Positions 8,290-21,202 of a stretch of 64,000 bases of DNA are shown here, in pieces (the first letter of the stretch is position 1; each line of letters opens with the position of its first letter). This stretch comes from Streptococcus sanguinis (GTDB lineage: Bacteria > Bacillota > Bacilli > Lactobacillales > Streptococcaceae), in NCBI RefSeq assembly GCF_013343115.1, contig NZ_CP054570.1:1916001-1980000 (forward strand). The letters run 5' to 3'. The notes beneath the pieces were generated by a model. The model was not told the origin of the DNA. It worked only from the letters and a program-made list of their open reading frames with translations, and ran no database searches. Made by a program: the position numbers and the translations under genes.

Positions 8290-11200
8290 TTATTTAAGAA
8301 CAATATTTTCTTCAGTTTCAAATCCACCTGGCAGTTCTGTCACTTCGTTGATAATTTCAACTTCATTGACAGCCTGAGGCTCCAGATTGCGGTAGCGGGC
8401 CATACCTGTACCGGCCGGGATAATCTTACCGATGATAACATTTTCCTTGAGTCCGAGCAGATGGTCTTTCTTACCACGGATAGCAGCATCTGTCAGGACA
8501 CGAGTTGTTTCCTGGAAGGAAGCTGCAGACAGGAAGCTATTTGTCTCAAGGGAAGCCTTGGTGATTCCCATGAGGACTGGACGAGCTGTCGCAGGCACAC
8601 CGCCTGAGATAACCACATCACGGTTAGCATCTGTAAAGTCTGTGATATCCATGAGAGTTCCCATGAGAAGATCTGTATCTCCTGGATCCATGACGCGCAC
8701 CTTGCGAATCATCTGGCGAACCATTACCTCGATGTGTTTGTCACCGATTTCTACCCCTTGGCTACGGTAAACTTTTTGTACTTCAGCAAGCAGGTAAGTT
8801 TCAACAGACAAGACATCGCGGACAGCCAGCAAGTGCTTAGGCTGGATTGAACCTTCAGTCAAGGCAGCACCACGAGAAACTTGGTCACCCACTTCGACCT
8901 TCATACGGGCTGTAAATGGTACCACATACTCACCTTCGCCAGTTTGGCCTTTAACAAAGACCTTCTTGGTACGAGTAGATGCATCTTCTTCGATAGCAGT
9001 AACCTCACCCTTGACTTCAGTGATGACCGCTTCCCCTTTCGGATTGCGGGCTTCAAAGATTTCTTGGACACGAGGAAGACCTTGTGTGATATCGGTATTA
9101 GAGGCAACACCACCCGTGTGGAAGGTACGCATGGTCAGCTGTGTACCAGGCTCCCCGATAGACTGGGCAGCGATGGTTCCGACTGCTTCACCGACTTCAA
9201 CTGCATCACCCGTTGCCAAGTTGATACCGTAACAGTGACGGCAGACACCGTGGCGGGTGTTACATGTAAAGACGGAGCGGATTGTCACTTCTTCAACACC
9301 AGCATTAACGATTTCACGCGCCTTGTCTTCTGTGATCAATTCATTTGGACCAATAATGACCGCACCAGTTTCTGGATGTTTAACTGTTTTCTTAGTGTAA
9401 CGACCATTGAGACGCTCTTCCAGAGACTCGATCATCTCCTTGCCTTCTGTGATAGAAGTGATAAGAAGTCCACGATCTGTACCACAGTCATCTTCACGGA
9501 TAATCACATCTTGGGCAACGTCAACCAGACGACGAGTCAGGTAACCCGAGTCGGCTGTCTTAAGGGCCGTATCGGTCATACCCTTACGAGCACCGTGGGT
9601 TGAGAAGAACATTTCCAGAACGGACAGCCCTTCACGGAAGTTAGACAAGATTGGCAATTCCATGATACGTCCATTTGGCGCAGCCATCAGACCACGCATA
9701 CCGGCCAACTGGGAGAAGTTAGAGATGTTACCCCGGGCTCCAGAGTCCATCATCATAACGATAGGGTTCTTCGGATCCTGGTTGGCAACCAGACGTTTTT
9801 CCAATTTCTCACGAGCTGCCCGCCACTCAGCAGTAACTGCATTGTAGCGTTCATCGTCAGTAATCATACCACGGCGGAATTGTTTAGTAATTTGTTCAAC
9901 ACGCTTATGGGATTCTTCAATAATCTCAGCCTTGTCTTCGACAACTGGGATATCAGCGATACCTACTGTCAGACCAGCCAAAGTAGAATGGTGATAACCC
10001 AAGTTCTTCAAGCGGTCAAGAAGAGCAGATGTTTCTGTTGTACGGAATCGTTTGAAAATTTCTGCGATGATGTTACCAAGATTTTTCTTCTTAAACGGAA
10101 CATTAATCTCAAGCTGTTCAATGACTTCCTTGATGTCTTGTCCTGACTCCAAGAAATACTTAGCTGGCACACCTTCTGTCAAGTTAGTATTGGTTGGCTC
10201 TTGCAGATAAGGCAATTCCTCTGGCATAATCGCGTTAAAGAGGATTTTACCAACAGTTGTAATCAAAATCTTATGCTTCTGGTCTTCTGTCCAAGGCTTA
10301 TTAAGACTGTCTGTTGCGATACCAACACGAGTATGCAAGTGAACATAGCCGTTGCGGAGAGCCATGACCGCTTCATCCATATCCTTGAAAATCATGCCTT
10401 CGCCTTCGCGGCCAGCCTCTTCCATGGTCAGGTAGTAGTTCCCCAAGACCATATCCTGAGATGGTGTTACAACTGGCTTACCATCTTTCGGATTCAAGAT
10501 ATGCTCAGCAGCCAGCATGAGGATGCGAGCTTCAGCTTGCGCTTCCTCTGACAATGGTACGTGGATAGCCATTTGGTCACCGTCAAAGTCGGCATTGTAG
10601 GCTTCACAGACCAGTGGATGCAAACGCAAAGCTTTACCGTCAATCAGAACTGGCTCAAAGGCCTGAATTCCCAGACGGTGAAGGGTCGGTGCGCGGTTAA
10701 GAAGCACTGGGTGTTCCTTGATCACTTCTTCCAGAATATCCCAGATACGCTCATCTCCACGCTCTACCAAGCGTTTGGCAGCTTTTACGTTCTGCACGAT
10801 ATCACGGGCAACGATTTCCCGCATCACAAACGGCTTGAAGAGCTCAATCGCCATTTCACGCGGCACACCACATTGATACATTTTCAACGTAGGACCAACA
10901 GCGATAACGGAACGACCTGAGAAGTCAACCCGTTTACCCAGCAAGTTTTGACGGAAACGACCCTGTTTCCCTTTGAGCATGTGGCTCAATGATTTAAGTG
11001 GACGGCTACCTGGTCCTGTGATTGGACGGCCGCGGCGACCGTTATCAATCAAAGCATCAACCGCTTCTTGAAGCATCCGCTTCTCATTTTGAACGATGAT
11101 ACCAGGTGCATTCAACTCAAGCAAACGAGCCAAACGGTTGTTCCGGTTGATAACACGGCGATAGAGATCATTGAGGTCAGATGCCGCAAAACGACCACCA

Positions 11201-11937
11201 TCCAACTGAACCATTGGACGCAAATCTGGCGGAATAACCGGAAGGATATTAAGAACCATCCATTCTGGCTTATTGCCAGACTTGTAGAAGGCATCTAAGA
11301 CATCCAAACGACGGACAGCCTTGATCCGTTTTTGACCTGAAGCAGTTTTCAATTCTTCTTTGAGGACAGCAATCTCAGCTTCCAAGTCCACTTGTTTCAA
11401 GAGGTCTTGAATAGCTTCGGCTCCCATTTTGGCTACAAATGAGCCTGCGCCGTACTCGCGTAAACGCTCACGGTACTCACGTTCCGTCATGATGGACTTG
11501 TGCTCTAGCGGTGTATCCTTAGGGTCAATCACCACATAAGCCGCAAAATAAATGACTTCTTCCAGGGCACGTGGGCTCATATCCAAAGTGAGACCCATGC
11601 GGCTTGGAATTCCTTTAAAGTACCAAATATGTGAAACAGGTGCCTTCAATTCAATGTGGCCCATACGCTCACGGCGAACCTTAGCACGAGTTACTTCAAC
11701 ACCACAGCGGTCACAGACGATTCCTTTGTAACGAATCCGTTTGTACTTACCACAGGCACATTCCCAGTCCTTTGTTGGACCGAAGATCACTTCGTCAAAA
11801 AGGCCTTCGCGTTCTGGTTTCAGGGTTCGGTAATTGATTGTTTCAGGTTTCTTCACTTCCCCATAAGACCATGAACGGACCTTATTTGGAGAAGCTAGGG
11901 TGATTTGCATACTTTTAAAACGATTTACATCAACCAC
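8290..11937 (-). CDS. rpoC: RNA polymerase beta' subunit
   Basis: Largest catalytic subunit of RNA polymerase, 1215 residues as usual in streptococci. The N-terminal zinc site ([20 protein letters not shown]) is present, as are the Mg-binding active-site motif NADFDGDQM and a second Cys cluster ([11 protein letters not shown]). The trigger-loop region reads [21 protein letters not shown]. It follows rpoB by 40 nt in the same transcript and ends in a strong terminator. It looks intact. Confidence 0.99.
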   Translation of the reverse strand: MVDVNRFKSMQITLASPNKVRSWSYGEVKKPETINYRTLKPEREGLFDEVIFGPTKDWECACGKYKRIRYKGIVCDRCGVEVTRAKVRRERMGHIELKAPVSHIWYFKGIPSRMGLTLDMSPRALEEVIYFAAYVVIDPKDTPLEHKSIMTEREYRERLREYGAGSFVAKMGAEAIQDLLKQVDLEAEIAVLKEELKTASGQKRIKAVRRLDVLDAFYKSGNKPEWMVLNILPVIPPDLRPMVQLDGGRFAASDLNDLYRRVINRNNRLARLLELNAPGIIVQNEKRMLQEAVDALIDNGRRGRPITGPGSRPLKSLSHMLKGKQGRFRQNLLGKRVDFSGRSVIAVGPTLKMYQCGVPREMAIELFKPFVMREIVARDIVQNVKAAKRLVERGDERIWDILEEVIKEHPVLLNRAPTLHRLGIQAFEPVLIDGKALRLHPLVCEAYNADFDGDQMAIHVPLSEEAQAEARILMLAAEHILNPKDGKPVVTPSQDMVLGNYYLTMEEAGREGEGMIFKDMDEAVMALRNGYVHLHTRVGIATDSLNKPWTEDQKHKILITTVGKILFNAIMPEELPYLQEPTNTNLTEGVPAKYFLESGQDIKEVIEQLEINVPFKKKNLGNIIAEIFKRFRTTETSALLDRLKNLGYHHSTLAGLTVGIADIPVVEDKAEIIEESHKRVEQITKQFRRGMITDDERYNAVTAEWRAAREKLEKRLVANQDPKNPIVMMMDSGARGNISNFSQLAGMRGLMAAPNGRIMELPILSNFREGLSVLEMFFSTHGARKGMTDTALKTADSGYLTRRLVDVAQDVIIREDDCGTDRGLLITSITEGKEMIESLEERLNGRYTKKTVKHPETGAVIIGPNELITEDKAREIVNAGVEEVTIRSVFTCNTRHGVCRHCYGINLATGDAVEVGEAVGTIAAQSIGEPGTQLTMRTFHTGGVASNTDITQGLPRVQEIFEARNPKGEAVITEVKGEVTAIEEDASTRTKKVFVKGQTGEGEYVVPFTARMKVEVGDQVSRGAALTEGSIQPKHLLAVRDVLSVETYLLAEVQKVYRSQGVEIGDKHIEVMVRQMIRKVRVMDPGDTDLLMGTLMDITDFTDANRDVVISGGVPATARPVLMGITKASLETNSFLSAASFQETTRVLTDAAIRGKKDHLLGLKENVIIGKIIPAGTGMARYRNLEPQAVNEVEIINEVTELPGGFETEENIVLK

Positions 11938-11977
11938 TATTTCTTACCTTTCTTCATTTTCTAATCAGTGTGTATTC

Positions 11978-14900
11978 TTATTCTTTTCCTTCAGCCTCAA
12001 AAGCTGCTTTCGCTTCTTGAGCTGCTTTTTCACGCGCTTTTTCAAGATCATCAACGTGAATCACGTCATCATCTTCACCTTCGTCTAGGTCACGCAGTTC
12101 TACTTCATTGTCATCTTCATCGAGAACGCGCATGTCCAGACCAAGAGATTGCAATTCTTTGACAAGAACGCGGAAGGATTCTGGCACACCTGGTTTTGGA
12201 ATTGGTTTCCCTTTAGTAATAGCTTCATAAGCCTTCAAACGTCCGTTGACATCATCTGACTTGTAAGTCAGGATTTCTTGCAGAACGTTAGAAGCACCGT
12301 AAGCTTCCAAGGCCCAAACTTCCATCTCACCAAAACGTTGTCCACCAAACTGAGCTTTACCTCCGAGCGGCTGTTGGGTAACCATTGAGTAAGGACCTAC
12401 TGAGCGGGCATGGAGTTTATCATCTACCATGTGGTGGAGCTTAATCATGTACATGACACCGACAGATACACGGTTGTCAAATGGCTCACCGGTACGTCCG
12501 TCATAAAGAATAGTCTTGGCATCGCTGTCCATACCAGCTTCACGAACTGTATCCCAGAGGTCTTCTGAGCTTGCTCCATCAAAGACTGGCGTCGCAATAT
12601 GGATGCCCAAGTTACGTGCTGCCATACCAAGGTGAAGCTCCATAACCTGACCAATGTTCATACGAGATGGTACCCCGAGTGGGTTCAACATGATATCAAC
12701 TGGTGTTCCATCTGGCAAGTAAGGCATGTCTTCCACAGGAACGATACGGGATACAACCCCCTTGTTTCCGTGACGACCGGCCATCTTATCTCCGACCTTG
12801 ATCTTACGTTTTTGAGCGATGTAGACGCGAACCAGCATATTAACACCAGATTGCAGCTCATCACCATTAGCACGGGTAAAGATCTTCACGTCACGAACCA
12901 CTCCATCGGCACCGTGTGGCACACGCAGAGAGGTATCGCGGACTTCACGAGACTTGTCTCCGAAGATAGCGTGCAAGAGACGTTCCTCAGCAGAAAGGTC
13001 TTTTTCACCCTTAGGGGTAACTTTACCTACTAGGATGTCGCCTTCCTTGACTTCCGCCCCGATGCGGATAATCCCCATTTCGTCCAGATTGCGTAGGGCA
13101 TCTTCCCCTACGTTTGGAATTTCGCGGGTAATTTCTTCTGGGCCAAGCTTGGTGTCGCGAGTTTCTGATTCGTATTCTTCCAAGTGAACAGAGGTGTAGA
13201 CATCATCTTTCACCAGACGCTCACTCATGATAACCGCATCCTCGAAGTTGTAACCTTCCCATGTCATGTAGGCAACGATTGGGTTTTGTCCCAGGGCCAT
13301 TTCTCCATTTTCCATAGAAGGTCCGTCAGCGATAAAGTCACCTTTTTCAACGACATCGCCAACTTTCACCAAGGTACGTTGGTTATAAGCAGTTCCTGAG
13401 TTAGAACGGCGGAATTTTTGAATTTGGTAAACATCAAGAGAACCATCTTCACGGCGGACTTCAACCTTGTCTGCATCCGCATAGGTAACCTTACCATCAT
13501 GCTGAGCAATAACCGCTGCACCAGAGTCGTGGGCAGCTTGGTATTCCATACCAGTACCGACATAAGGCGCTTTTGGATCAATCAAAGGCACAGCCTGACG
13601 TTGCATGTTGGCACCCATGAGGGCACGGTTGGAGTCGTCATTTTCCAAGAAAGGAATACATGCTGTCGCTACGGCAACTACCTGCTTTGGCGATACATCC
13701 ATGTAGTCTACTTGGTCTGATGGGAATTCTTGGTTATTACCTTGGTGGCGTCCCATAACGATAGGCTCTGCAAAGCCACCTTTTTCATTCAGCTTAGAGT
13801 TAGCCTGCGCTACGATAAATTCATCTTCCTCGTCAGCGGTCAACCAAACGATTTCGTTGGTTACCACACCAGCTTCACGGTCTACCTTACGGTAAGGCGT
13901 TTGAATAAAGCCATATTTGTTAAGGTGTCCATAAGAAGACAAGTTATTGATCAAACCGATGTTTGGTCCTTCTGGTGTTTCAATCGGACACATACGACCG
14001 TAGTGAGTATAGTGCACGTCCCGCACTTCATAACCAGCGCGGTCACGTGTCAAACCACCAGGTCCTAAGGCAGAAAGACGGCGCTTGTGAGAGAGTTCAG
14101 ACAGCGGATTGTGTTGGTCCATGAACTGTGACAACTGTGAAGAACCAAAGAATTCTTTAATGGCTGCAGTCACAGGGCGGATGTTGATGATTTGCTGCGG
14201 AGTTAGTACTTCGTTATCCTGAACAGACATCCGTTCACGAACATTACGCTCCATCCGAGAAAGTCCAAGACGGACTTGGTTAGCCAAAAGCTCACCAACA
14301 GCACGAATACGACGGTTCCCCAAGTGGTCAATATCATCTACACGACCGATACCTTCAGCCAAGTTGAGGAAGTAGCTCATCTCAGCCAAGATATCAGCTG
14401 GTGTCACGATCCGAACCTTGTCAGACGGATTTGCATTACCAATGATGGTCACAACGCGGTCTGGATCAGTCGGTGCCACTACCTTGAACTTCTGCAATTC
14501 TACAGGGTCTGTCAAGACAGCTGAGTCGTTTGGAATATAAGTGATTTTGTTCAAACCATTATCCAGCTGCTCTGCAATGCTGTCAATCACACTGCGGGTC
14601 ATAACTGTACCAGCTTCAACTAAGATTTCTCCAGTTTCAGCATCTACCAATGGCTCTGCAATGGTTTGGTTCAGCAAGCGTGTCTTGACGCTGAGTTTCT
14701 TATTAATCTTGTACCGACCAACTGCTGCCAAGTCATAACGATGCGGATCAAAGAAACGCGCTTCAAGAAGGGAACGAGAACTTTCAGCCGTCTTAGGCTC
14801 ACCTGGACGAAGACGCTCATAGATTTCTTTCAGAGCTTCATCTGTACGGGAGTCCATTGGGTTCTTGTGGATATCTTTTTCAATGGTATTGCGCACCAAG

Positions 14901-15544
14901 TCGCTGTCACCAAAGATGTCCAAGATCTCATCATCACCTGAGAAACCAAGCGCACGCACCAGAGTGGTAAATGGAATCTTCCGTGTCCGGTCAATACGAG
15001 TGTAGGCAATGTCTTTTGAGTCTGTTTCCAACTCTAACCAAGCACCGCGGTTAGGAATAACCGTTGAACCGTAGCCAACTTTTCCATTTTTGTCAACTTT
15101 ATCGTTAAAGTAAACCCCTGGAGAACGCACCAACTGGGATACGATAATCCGCTCACCACCATTGATGATAAAGGTTCCCATTTCAGTCATGATTGGGAAA
15201 TCACCAAAGAAGACTTCCTGAGTCTTGATTTCACCAGTTTCCTTGTTAATTAGACGGAAAGTCACAAAGATTGGCGCTGAATAGCTGGCATCGTGAATAC
15301 GTGCTTCTTCTAGCGTATATTTAGGCTCACGGATTTCATAGCCGACAAATTCCAATTCCATGGTGTTGGTAAAGTTTGAAATAGGAAGTACATCTTCAAA
15401 GACTTCCTTCAGACCATGATCCAAGAAATCTTGGAACGAATCCGTTTGGATTTCAATCAAATTTGGTAAATCAAGAACTTCCTTAATTCTTGAAAAACTA
15501 CGACGGGTACGGTGTTTACCGTATCGAACTTCATGTCCTGCCAA
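11978..15544 (-). CDS. rpoB: RNA polymerase beta subunit
   Basis: Second large subunit of RNA polymerase, 1188 residues. The rifampicin pocket region reads [19 protein letters not shown] followed by [12 protein letters not shown], the wild-type form. Other landmarks are [12 protein letters not shown] and the C-terminal acidic tail ([12 protein letters not shown]). The start is a TTG ([10 protein letters not shown] in literal reading), with AAAGGAG eight nt upstream, matching the TTG start known in other streptococci. It is transcribed with rpoC. Confidence 0.99.
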   Translation of the reverse strand: MAGHEVRYGKHRTRRSFSRIKEVLDLPNLIEIQTDSFQDFLDHGLKEVFEDVLPISNFTNTMELEFVGYEIREPKYTLEEARIHDASYSAPIFVTFRLINKETGEIKTQEVFFGDFPIMTEMGTFIINGGERIIVSQLVRSPGVYFNDKVDKNGKVGYGSTVIPNRGAWLELETDSKDIAYTRIDRTRKIPFTTLVRALGFSGDDEILDIFGDSDLVRNTIEKDIHKNPMDSRTDEALKEIYERLRPGEPKTAESSRSLLEARFFDPHRYDLAAVGRYKINKKLSVKTRLLNQTIAEPLVDAETGEILVEAGTVMTRSVIDSIAEQLDNGLNKITYIPNDSAVLTDPVELQKFKVVAPTDPDRVVTIIGNANPSDKVRIVTPADILAEMSYFLNLAEGIGRVDDIDHLGNRRIRAVGELLANQVRLGLSRMERNVRERMSVQDNEVLTPQQIINIRPVTAAIKEFFGSSQLSQFMDQHNPLSELSHKRRLSALGPGGLTRDRAGYEVRDVHYTHYGRMCPIETPEGPNIGLINNLSSYGHLNKYGFIQTPYRKVDREAGVVTNEIVWLTADEEDEFIVAQANSKLNEKGGFAEPIVMGRHQGNNQEFPSDQVDYMDVSPKQVVAVATACIPFLENDDSNRALMGANMQRQAVPLIDPKAPYVGTGMEYQAAHDSGAAVIAQHDGKVTYADADKVEVRREDGSLDVYQIQKFRRSNSGTAYNQRTLVKVGDVVEKGDFIADGPSMENGEMALGQNPIVAYMTWEGYNFEDAVIMSERLVKDDVYTSVHLEEYESETRDTKLGPEEITREIPNVGEDALRNLDEMGIIRIGAEVKEGDILVGKVTPKGEKDLSAEERLLHAIFGDKSREVRDTSLRVPHGADGVVRDVKIFTRANGDELQSGVNMLVRVYIAQKRKIKVGDKMAGRHGNKGVVSRIVPVEDMPYLPDGTPVDIMLNPLGVPSRMNIGQVMELHLGMAARNLGIHIATPVFDGASSEDLWDTVREAGMDSDAKTILYDGRTGEPFDNRVSVGVMYMIKLHHMVDDKLHARSVGPYSMVTQQPLGGKAQFGGQRFGEMEVWALEAYGASNVLQEILTYKSDDVNGRLKAYEAITKGKPIPKPGVPESFRVLVKELQSLGLDMRVLDEDDNEVELRDLDEGEDDDVIHVDDLEKAREKAAQEAKAAFEAEGKE

Positions 15545-15762
15545 GTTTTTACTCCTTTATGATAAGATACTAAGCCCTTGATAAAGCGAGAAAAGACATA
15601 TCTTTTTCTCAACGCTTTGAGGGCGAGTTCTGTGAAATGTTTTCAGAGGAAAATCCTCTGTCATTTACAATGCTGCAAAACAGCCACAATCAGTCCCTTT
15701 TGTTTAATTTTCAGAAAAATTAAATTATGATTACATAACCCGTTTTTCCTAAAAATAGGCAC

Positions 15763-15808
15763 AAAAAGAGCAGCTAAATCTGACTTATTCAAGTTTGATT
15801 TAACTGCT
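15763..15808 (-). terminator. Terminator or attenuator hairpin in the rpoB leader
   Basis: Twelve-base arms 15769-15780 and 15797-15808 pair with one wobble, an inner GACTT/AAGTT stem extends the helix, and five T follow on the minus strand. It could end pbp1b transcripts, or attenuate transcription started at the promoter at 15865-15893. Confidence 0.7.
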
Positions 15809-15864
15809 GTAAGCTTCTATTTGGACAATATTTCAAATAAAGCACACGACAAATTATTGTTATC

Positions 15865-15893
15865 ATTATACCTTATTTAGCTAGAAATTGCAA
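15865..15893 (-). promoter_or_regulatory. Vegetative promoter upstream of rpoB
   Basis: Minus-strand TTGCAA and a perfect TATAAT separated by 17 nt, between the pbp1b stop and rpoB. No better promoter is seen nearer rpoB, so it probably drives rpoBC. Confidence 0.75.
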
Positions 15894-15937
15894 GGATTTC
15901 ATCCGCTTTCTGAAAAGTTAAAACTGTTCTTGATGCG

Positions 15938-18352
15938 CTAGTTCCCCTGCCGGTTATTGTTGGAATTGGAGTTGGAATTAGAATTAGAGGTAGAACCGCC
16001 CAGTATAGCTGACCAAGCCTTCTGATAATCCGCATCTGATGCCCCAATACCAAAGCGATAGGTCGTGGTCGGAGCACCGTTTTTAGCCCAATAGCTAGGC
16101 ACTGTCGGACCGCTGAGATTAACAGAGCGGCCGTTTACCGTTACTGTACCTGGCTTTTCTCCTGTGGACTTGAGTACATCAGACTTAATCACACTCGGAT
16201 CAAGAGTGAACTTATCACCAACACCCCAGGCATTTGGATCTGCCTGATAGATAGCATCTGCCATATAGGCCATGTAGGAGGCATTATTATTATAACCAGT
16301 CAACGCCGCCATAGAGCTATTATCATCATGACCAATCCAGCCTCCCAAAGTCATCTTAGGAGTAGAAAGCATCAGCCACATATCACCGTTGGTGTTGGTC
16401 GTTCCAGTTTTACCAATCCAATCGGCTCCAGCCAAGGTTCCATTGACCTGACTGATTCTGGATTTGTAGGTCGTAGTAGCCCCAGAATTGATAACTCCCC
16501 GCATGAGCTCCTGCATAATCGTAGCCGCTGCTGGACTGTAAATCTGAACAGGATTGGCCTTATGCTGGTAAATCACCTTGCCATCTCGGTCTGTGATTTT
16601 TTCAACCATATATTTTTTCTGGTAGGTTCCATTATTAGCCAAGGTTTGGAAACCATTGGTATGCTGAGCTACAGATACTTCAATTCCCCCGCCCATAGGC
16701 AGACTCTCAATGCTGTAGTCATCAATGTAATAGCCCATTTTTTCCATATAGCCACGGACATTGACACCTTTTTCGCGTAATCCGCGGTAAGTCCAATAAG
16801 CAGGGATATTCCAAGAAGTATTGAGAGCTTCTTGCAGGTCCATCATGGCTGTACCACGGCTGTCCACGTGCATGATTGGATCGCCGCTTGAAAAATTAGT
16901 CGGATAGTTAGAAAGAACGCTGGCGCTGCCCATCAGACCTTGGTCAATAGCAATCCCATAAGCAAGAATCGGCTTAATGGTCGAACCCGGTGAGCGTTCC
17001 GTATCAAAGGCGTGATTGTTCTGATTGGAAGCATAGTCTCTGCCTCCGACAAAGCCAATCACAGCACCGGTTTTATTATCCAAGAGGACATTTCCTACTT
17101 CAACTGCACCAGTTCCGTCATCCAAGATGCCGCCATAGTTGGCTACTGCATTTTGCATAGCGGTGTGGATGTTCTTGTTAATCGTGGTGGTGACAGTATA
17201 GCCGCCATCACTCAGTTCTTTAGCAGCCAATTCTTTGTAGGCTTTGACAGTGTCATTGTTTTTCAGCTCTTGCTGAGAAACATTGTCCCGCTGAATCAAG
17301 TACTCGTACATGGTCTGCTGGGCTTCTTCGACCGCTGTGTAATAAAGGTAGCCATGCGAAGATTTTTCCGAGCTTTCAGATGGCTTGAAATCCTTGGTCA
17401 GGTCGTAGTCCTTGTACTCCTTGTACTCTTTTTCGCTTAGATGGCCCGTCCGATACATATTATAGAGCACATCTTTGGCACGTTCCAAGCCCAGAGCCAT
17501 ATCCCCTGCACTCTTGAGACTGCCATCCGCAGCATAAGGCGAATAAACAATCGGACTCTGTGGCAAGCCAGCAATAAAAGCAGATTGGGGCACTGTCAAA
17601 TCCTTAGCAGAAACACCAAAAATCCCTTGAGCAGCTTCTTCCACACCAGCGATATTCTGCCCCTTATTGTTGCGCCCGAACGGCGAAACGTTCAAGTAGG
17701 TGGTCAAAATATCATCCTTGGACATGTAGCGCTCCAAAGCCAGCGCATCAACAATCTCCGCTGCTTTCCGCTTGAAGGTCGGCGCATCGCCCACCACCTG
17801 CTGTTTGATCAATTGCTGGGTAATGGTTGATCCACCGCTAGACGAGCCAACTCCAACAACTGACCCGAGCGTAGCCCGAAGCACAGCCTTGGGCACCACT
17901 CCGTTATGCGTTTCAAAGTTCTCATCCTCTGTTGCGATAACGGCTTTTTTTACATTTTCAGAGATGTCGTCACTCTTAACCGGAATGCGGAGCAAATCAT
18001 TGTCCACTTCTGCAATCAAGCTGCCATCAGCATAGGTAAGCTTAGAAATACCAGAGATATTATTCACCTGCTTGACCAACTCTTCCTGCTTGGGCACTTC
18101 CACCTTACTGAAAAGACTAGCTGCATAGCCTATCCCAATCCCAGCACCGATGACGGCACCAAAGAAGATAAACACAAAAGCCATATTCATCAGAAGTTTA
18201 AAAGTCCGTAAGAAAACAGCAAAAACATCACTGATAGACCAGCCGTTGTTACCACTGCCGATTTTCTTGCTCCATTCTGGAAGATGTATTTTTTTGATAA
18301 ACTGCTGGGCTTTTCCCCAGAACTCTTTTAATTTTTCTATTAATTGTTCCAA
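15938..18352 (-). CDS. pbp1b: Bifunctional penicillin-binding protein 1B
   Basis: Class A peptidoglycan synthase with glycosyltransferase and transpeptidase activity, anchored by one N-terminal helix (near [20 protein letters not shown]). The GT51 domain shows [12 protein letters not shown] and [12 protein letters not shown]. The transpeptidase shows the catalytic SPGSTIKP, the SWN motif and KTGTT. Length is 804 residues and the C-terminus is a Ser/Asn-rich low-complexity tail ([14 protein letters not shown]). It is divergent from tyrS and upstream of rpoB, an arrangement seen in other streptococci. Confidence 0.95.
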   Translation of the reverse strand: MEQLIEKLKEFWGKAQQFIKKIHLPEWSKKIGSGNNGWSISDVFAVFLRTFKLLMNMAFVFIFFGAVIGAGIGIGYAASLFSKVEVPKQEELVKQVNNISGISKLTYADGSLIAEVDNDLLRIPVKSDDISENVKKAVIATEDENFETHNGVVPKAVLRATLGSVVGVGSSSGGSTITQQLIKQQVVGDAPTFKRKAAEIVDALALERYMSKDDILTTYLNVSPFGRNNKGQNIAGVEEAAQGIFGVSAKDLTVPQSAFIAGLPQSPIVYSPYAADGSLKSAGDMALGLERAKDVLYNMYRTGHLSEKEYKEYKDYDLTKDFKPSESSEKSSHGYLYYTAVEEAQQTMYEYLIQRDNVSQQELKNNDTVKAYKELAAKELSDGGYTVTTTINKNIHTAMQNAVANYGGILDDGTGAVEVGNVLLDNKTGAVIGFVGGRDYASNQNNHAFDTERSPGSTIKPILAYGIAIDQGLMGSASVLSNYPTNFSSGDPIMHVDSRGTAMMDLQEALNTSWNIPAYWTYRGLREKGVNVRGYMEKMGYYIDDYSIESLPMGGGIEVSVAQHTNGFQTLANNGTYQKKYMVEKITDRDGKVIYQHKANPVQIYSPAAATIMQELMRGVINSGATTTYKSRISQVNGTLAGADWIGKTGTTNTNGDMWLMLSTPKMTLGGWIGHDDNSSMAALTGYNNNASYMAYMADAIYQADPNAWGVGDKFTLDPSVIKSDVLKSTGEKPGTVTVNGRSVNLSGPTVPSYWAKNGAPTTTYRFGIGASDADYQKAWSAILGGSTSNSNSNSNSNNNRQGN

Positions 18353-18377
18353 GTTCGATTCTCCTTGTTATCTTCCC

Positions 18378-18407
18378 ATTATACCAAATATCTATGATTT
18401 ATTTCAA
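18378..18407 (-). promoter_or_regulatory. Promoter of pbp1b
   Basis: Minus-strand TTGAAA, 18 nt, TGGTATAAT (extended -10 form), 26 nt before the pbp1b start codon. Confidence 0.8.
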
Positions 18408-18414
18408 GGAATCA

Positions 18415-18442
18415 TTGCTATTTAAAAGCTTTATGATACAAT
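18415..18442 (+). promoter_or_regulatory. Promoter of tyrS
   Basis: TTGCTA, 16 nt, TGATACAAT (extended -10). It is divergent from the pbp1b promoter. No T-box specifier or antiterminator fold is seen in the short leader. Confidence 0.65.
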
Positions 18443-18506
18443 AGAGTAACATAAATTTAAAATATAGATAAGCCAATTTCTTGGCTTTTAGAATAGGAGA
18501 GACATG

Positions 18507-19763
18507 ATGCACATTTTTGATGAGCTAAAAGAACGTGGCTTGGTATTCCAAACCACTGATGAAGCAGCTTTACGCAAGGCCTTAGAAGAAGGACAAGTCT
18601 CTTATTATACCGGATACGATCCAACCGCTGACAGCTTACACCTAGGCCACTTGGTAGCCATTCTGACCAGCCGCCGCCTGCAACTAGCTGGCCATAAACC
18701 CTACGCTCTGGTCGGTGGAGCAACTGGATTGATTGGCGATCCATCCTTTAAGGATGCAGAGCGCAGTCTCCAAACCAAGGAAACAGTAGAAGGCTGGGTA
18801 AAATCCATCCAAGATCAGCTTTCTCGTTTTCTGGACTTTGAAAAAGGTGATAATAAGGCCGAAATGGTCAATAACTATGACTGGTTCAGCAGCATCAGCT
18901 TTATCGACTTCCTGCGCGATGTTGGTAAATACTTCACTGTCAACTACATGATGAGTAAAGATTCTGTCAAGAGCCGGATTGAGACAGGGATTTCCTATAC
19001 AGAATTCGCCTACCAGATCATGCAAGGATATGACTTTTATACCCTCAATCAAAACCACGGCGTAACCCTGCAAATCGGTGGTTCTGACCAGTGGGGCAAT
19101 ATGACAGCAGGTACAGAGCTCCTGCGCCGCAAGGCTGACAAGACTGGCCATGTGATAACCGTTCCGCTCATTACCGACGCTACTGGCAAAAAATTTGGTA
19201 AGTCAGAAGGTAATGCTGTTTGGCTCAATCCTGATAAGACTTCTCCTTACGAAATGTATCAATTCTGGATGAATGTCATGGACGCAGACGCTATCCGCTT
19301 CCTGAAAATCTTCACCTTCCTGTCCTTGGATGAAATCGAAGAGATTCGTCAGCAGTTTGAATCAGCACCACACGAACGCTTGGCTCAGAAAGTCCTGGCT
19401 CGCGAAGTGGTCAGTCTGGTTCACGGTCAAGAAGCATATCAGGAAGCCCTCAACATCACTGAGCAGCTCTTTGCCGGAAATATCAAGAACCTATCTGTCA
19501 AGGAACTCAAACAAGGTTTGCGCGGTGTGCCTAACTATCAGGTCCAAGCAGAAGACAACCTCAATATTGTAGAACTGCTTGTGACAGCCGGTGTGGTAAA
19601 CTCCAAACGTCAAGCTCGCGAGGACGTCCAAAACGGTGCTATCTACCTCAATGGCGAGCGCATCCAAGATTTAGACTATGTTCTCAGCGACTCAGATAAA
19701 CTGGAAGACGAGCTGACAGTTATCCGCCGTGGTAAAAAGAAATACTTTGTCCTTACCTACTAA
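18507..19763 (+). CDS. tyrS: Tyrosyl-tRNA synthetase
   Basis: Class I aminoacyl-tRNA synthetase that charges tRNA-Tyr. The HIGH-type motif is LHLGHL, the KMSKS-type motif is KFGKS, the tyrosine pocket segment is GGSDQWGNM, and the C-terminus has an S4 RNA-binding domain ([19 protein letters not shown]). The gene has two adjacent ATG codons. The second gives [11 protein letters not shown], the conserved family start, with better spacing from AGGAG, and 418 residues. Confidence 0.98.
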   Translation: MHIFDELKERGLVFQTTDEAALRKALEEGQVSYYTGYDPTADSLHLGHLVAILTSRRLQLAGHKPYALVGGATGLIGDPSFKDAERSLQTKETVEGWVKSIQDQLSRFLDFEKGDNKAEMVNNYDWFSSISFIDFLRDVGKYFTVNYMMSKDSVKSRIETGISYTEFAYQIMQGYDFYTLNQNHGVTLQIGGSDQWGNMTAGTELLRRKADKTGHVITVPLITDATGKKFGKSEGNAVWLNPDKTSPYEMYQFWMNVMDADAIRFLKIFTFLSLDEIEEIRQQFESAPHERLAQKVLAREVVSLVHGQEAYQEALNITEQLFAGNIKNLSVKELKQGLRGVPNYQVQAEDNLNIVELLVTAGVVNSKRQAREDVQNGAIYLNGERIQDLDYVLSDSDKLEDELTVIRRGKKKYFVLTY

Positions 19764-19767
19764 AGAT

Positions 19768-19796
19768 AAAAATCCGATTACCTGAATCGGATTTTT
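19768..19796 (+). terminator. Terminator of tyrS
   Basis: Arms AAAATCCGAT and ATCGGATTTTT with a 7-nt loop, beginning 4 nt after the tyrS stop. The A and T tracts allow it to work in both directions. Confidence 0.93.
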
Positions 19797-19856
19797 CTAT
19801 GTCTTACGAAGGAAAGGACATTCAACTTTATAAAAACAGATAGAAAGAGAGTTCTC

Positions 19857-20696
19857 ATGAAACCAAAACTCGCCCGCTTTGCCCAAGCTTCGGCTCTGGC
19901 CTGCCCACTTTGCCAGCAAAGCTTGGCTATGGAAGAAAGCAGCCTCAAGTGTCTTAATCGCCATTCCTACGACATCGCCAAATTCGGTTATGTCAATCTA
20001 GCTCCCCAGGTCAAACAAGCTAGAGACTATGACAAAACGAGCTTTCAAAATAGAAAAGTCATCTTGGAAGCCGGCTTTTATCAGCATATCCTAGATGAGT
20101 TGCAGGATCTGCTGCAGACCCTGCCTGAAGAACAGACCATTCTAGACGTCGCTTGCGGAGAGGGCTACTATGCTCGAAAAATTCAGGAAAAATTCCCCAA
20201 CAAAGAAATTTACGCTTTTGATTTATCCAAAGATTCCATCCAGTTAGCTGCAAAAAGTGATCAGAGCCTGGCTGTAAAATGGTTCGTCGGGGATTTGGCA
20301 CACTTACCCGTTCAGGATCAAAGCATGGATGTCTTGCTGGACATCTTCTCACCAGCTAATTACCATGAATTTCAACGAGTATTGAAAAAAGAGGGACTTA
20401 TCATTAAAGTCATCCCAACAAAGAATCATCTGAAAGAAATTCGAGCTAAAGTAGCTGACCAGCTCCGTCAAAAAGATTATTCTAATCAGCAGGTCATCCA
20501 ACATCTGGAGGAGAACTTCCAGATTATCCATGAAAAGGATACACAAGCTCTCGTCTCCTTAACCCCTAAAACAAAAGAAGCCATTCTCAAAATGACTCCT
20601 TTACTCTTTCATGTCTATCAGAACAAAATAGACTGGTCGAATCTCAATCAAGTTACTATCGCCGCCAAAATTCTCCTCGCTAAAAGAAGAGTGTAA
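19857..20696 (+). CDS. rlmA: 23S rRNA guanine-N1 methyltransferase (RlmA type)
   Basis: SAM-dependent methyltransferase with an N-terminal zinc ribbon (CPLCQQSL, then CLNRHSYDIAKFGYVNL) and a Rossmann domain with the SAM loop LDVACGEGYYA. The family modifies G745 in Gram-negatives and G748 in Gram-positives, in the ribosome exit tunnel, and G748 methylation influences ketolide and tylosin sensitivity. The 279 residues look complete. It is a separate unit after the tyrS terminator. The choice of G748 over G745 rests on the Gram-positive host. Confidence 0.88.
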   Translation: MKPKLARFAQASALACPLCQQSLAMEESSLKCLNRHSYDIAKFGYVNLAPQVKQARDYDKTSFQNRKVILEAGFYQHILDELQDLLQTLPEEQTILDVACGEGYYARKIQEKFPNKEIYAFDLSKDSIQLAAKSDQSLAVKWFVGDLAHLPVQDQSMDVLLDIFSPANYHEFQRVLKKEGLIIKVIPTKNHLKEIRAKVADQLRQKDYSNQQVIQHLEENFQIIHEKDTQALVSLTPKTKEAILKMTPLLFHVYQNKIDWSNLNQVTIAAKILLAKRRV

Positions 20697-20749
20697 TTCC
20701 TATCTCTACCGAATTCTCTATTTTTAGACCCAAACGCTATAATTTACTG

Positions 20750-21202
20750 TCAACTTTTGTCCATACCCTGAAAATCTAAGCTGGAATCCACAATAATATT
20801 CATATCAAGAACCGCTTCAGCAGGCTCATCCAAGGCCCGCTGAATTTTTTCAGCCTCTATTTTTACAGCTTCCTGTTCATTGAACTGACTGATAACAAAA
20901 TCTATGCAGGCCTGTTTCCTTTCTGGAGATTCTAATTAATGCAAATAGCCCGCCATAGCTTTAAGCTTTTTTTCGCTGCCTAGCTGCTCTATCGCCGAAC
21001 GATTAGCAAGTCCTAAAAGATAATCCGCTGAAACATGAAAAGGACTATTCATATTCTTGAGCTCCATAACCTTAGGAAGATTAGTATTGCTTTCCCACTT
21101 GCAGACTGCAGCCTTACTAACATGTAAAATCTATGCTAGGCGCGCTTGAGTAAATCCTTGAGCAATCCGCAGCTTTTTTATTCTTTCCCCTACCGTTGCC
21201 AT
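20750..21202 (-). pseudogene. XRE-family regulator with two in-frame stop codons
   Basis: Read on the minus strand, one continuous frame of 151 codons starts MATVGERIKKLR and encodes an XRE helix-turn-helix (GFTQARLA, stop, ILHVSKAAVCKWE) followed by a helical C-terminal domain. A TAG interrupts the helix-turn-helix at codon 24 and a TAA lies at codon 89. No frameshift is needed, so the gene was silenced by point mutations, probably recently. It lies next to a small intact XRE gene at 21436, which may have replaced it. Confidence 0.85.

Larger units (their letters stand above)
15545..15937. other. Leader region between pbp1b and rpoB
   Basis: This 393-nt stretch has no gene. It holds a strong minus-strand promoter (15865-15893), a terminator-like hairpin 55 nt downstream of it (15763-15808), and a second perfect 7-bp hairpin (CAGAGGA/TCCTCTG, 15644-15660). 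If transcription starts at the promoter, the rpoB mRNA leader is about 310 nt and contains both hairpins. Confidence 0.6.

Noticed and set aside
9880..14941. Many plus-strand frames opposite rpoC and rpoB
   Set aside because: They are shadows of highly conserved coding sequence on the other strand and lack ribosome sites.
18443..18506. T-box leader of tyrS
   Set aside because: The leader is only about 60 nt and holds one short hairpin; no specifier loop or T-box sequence is present.
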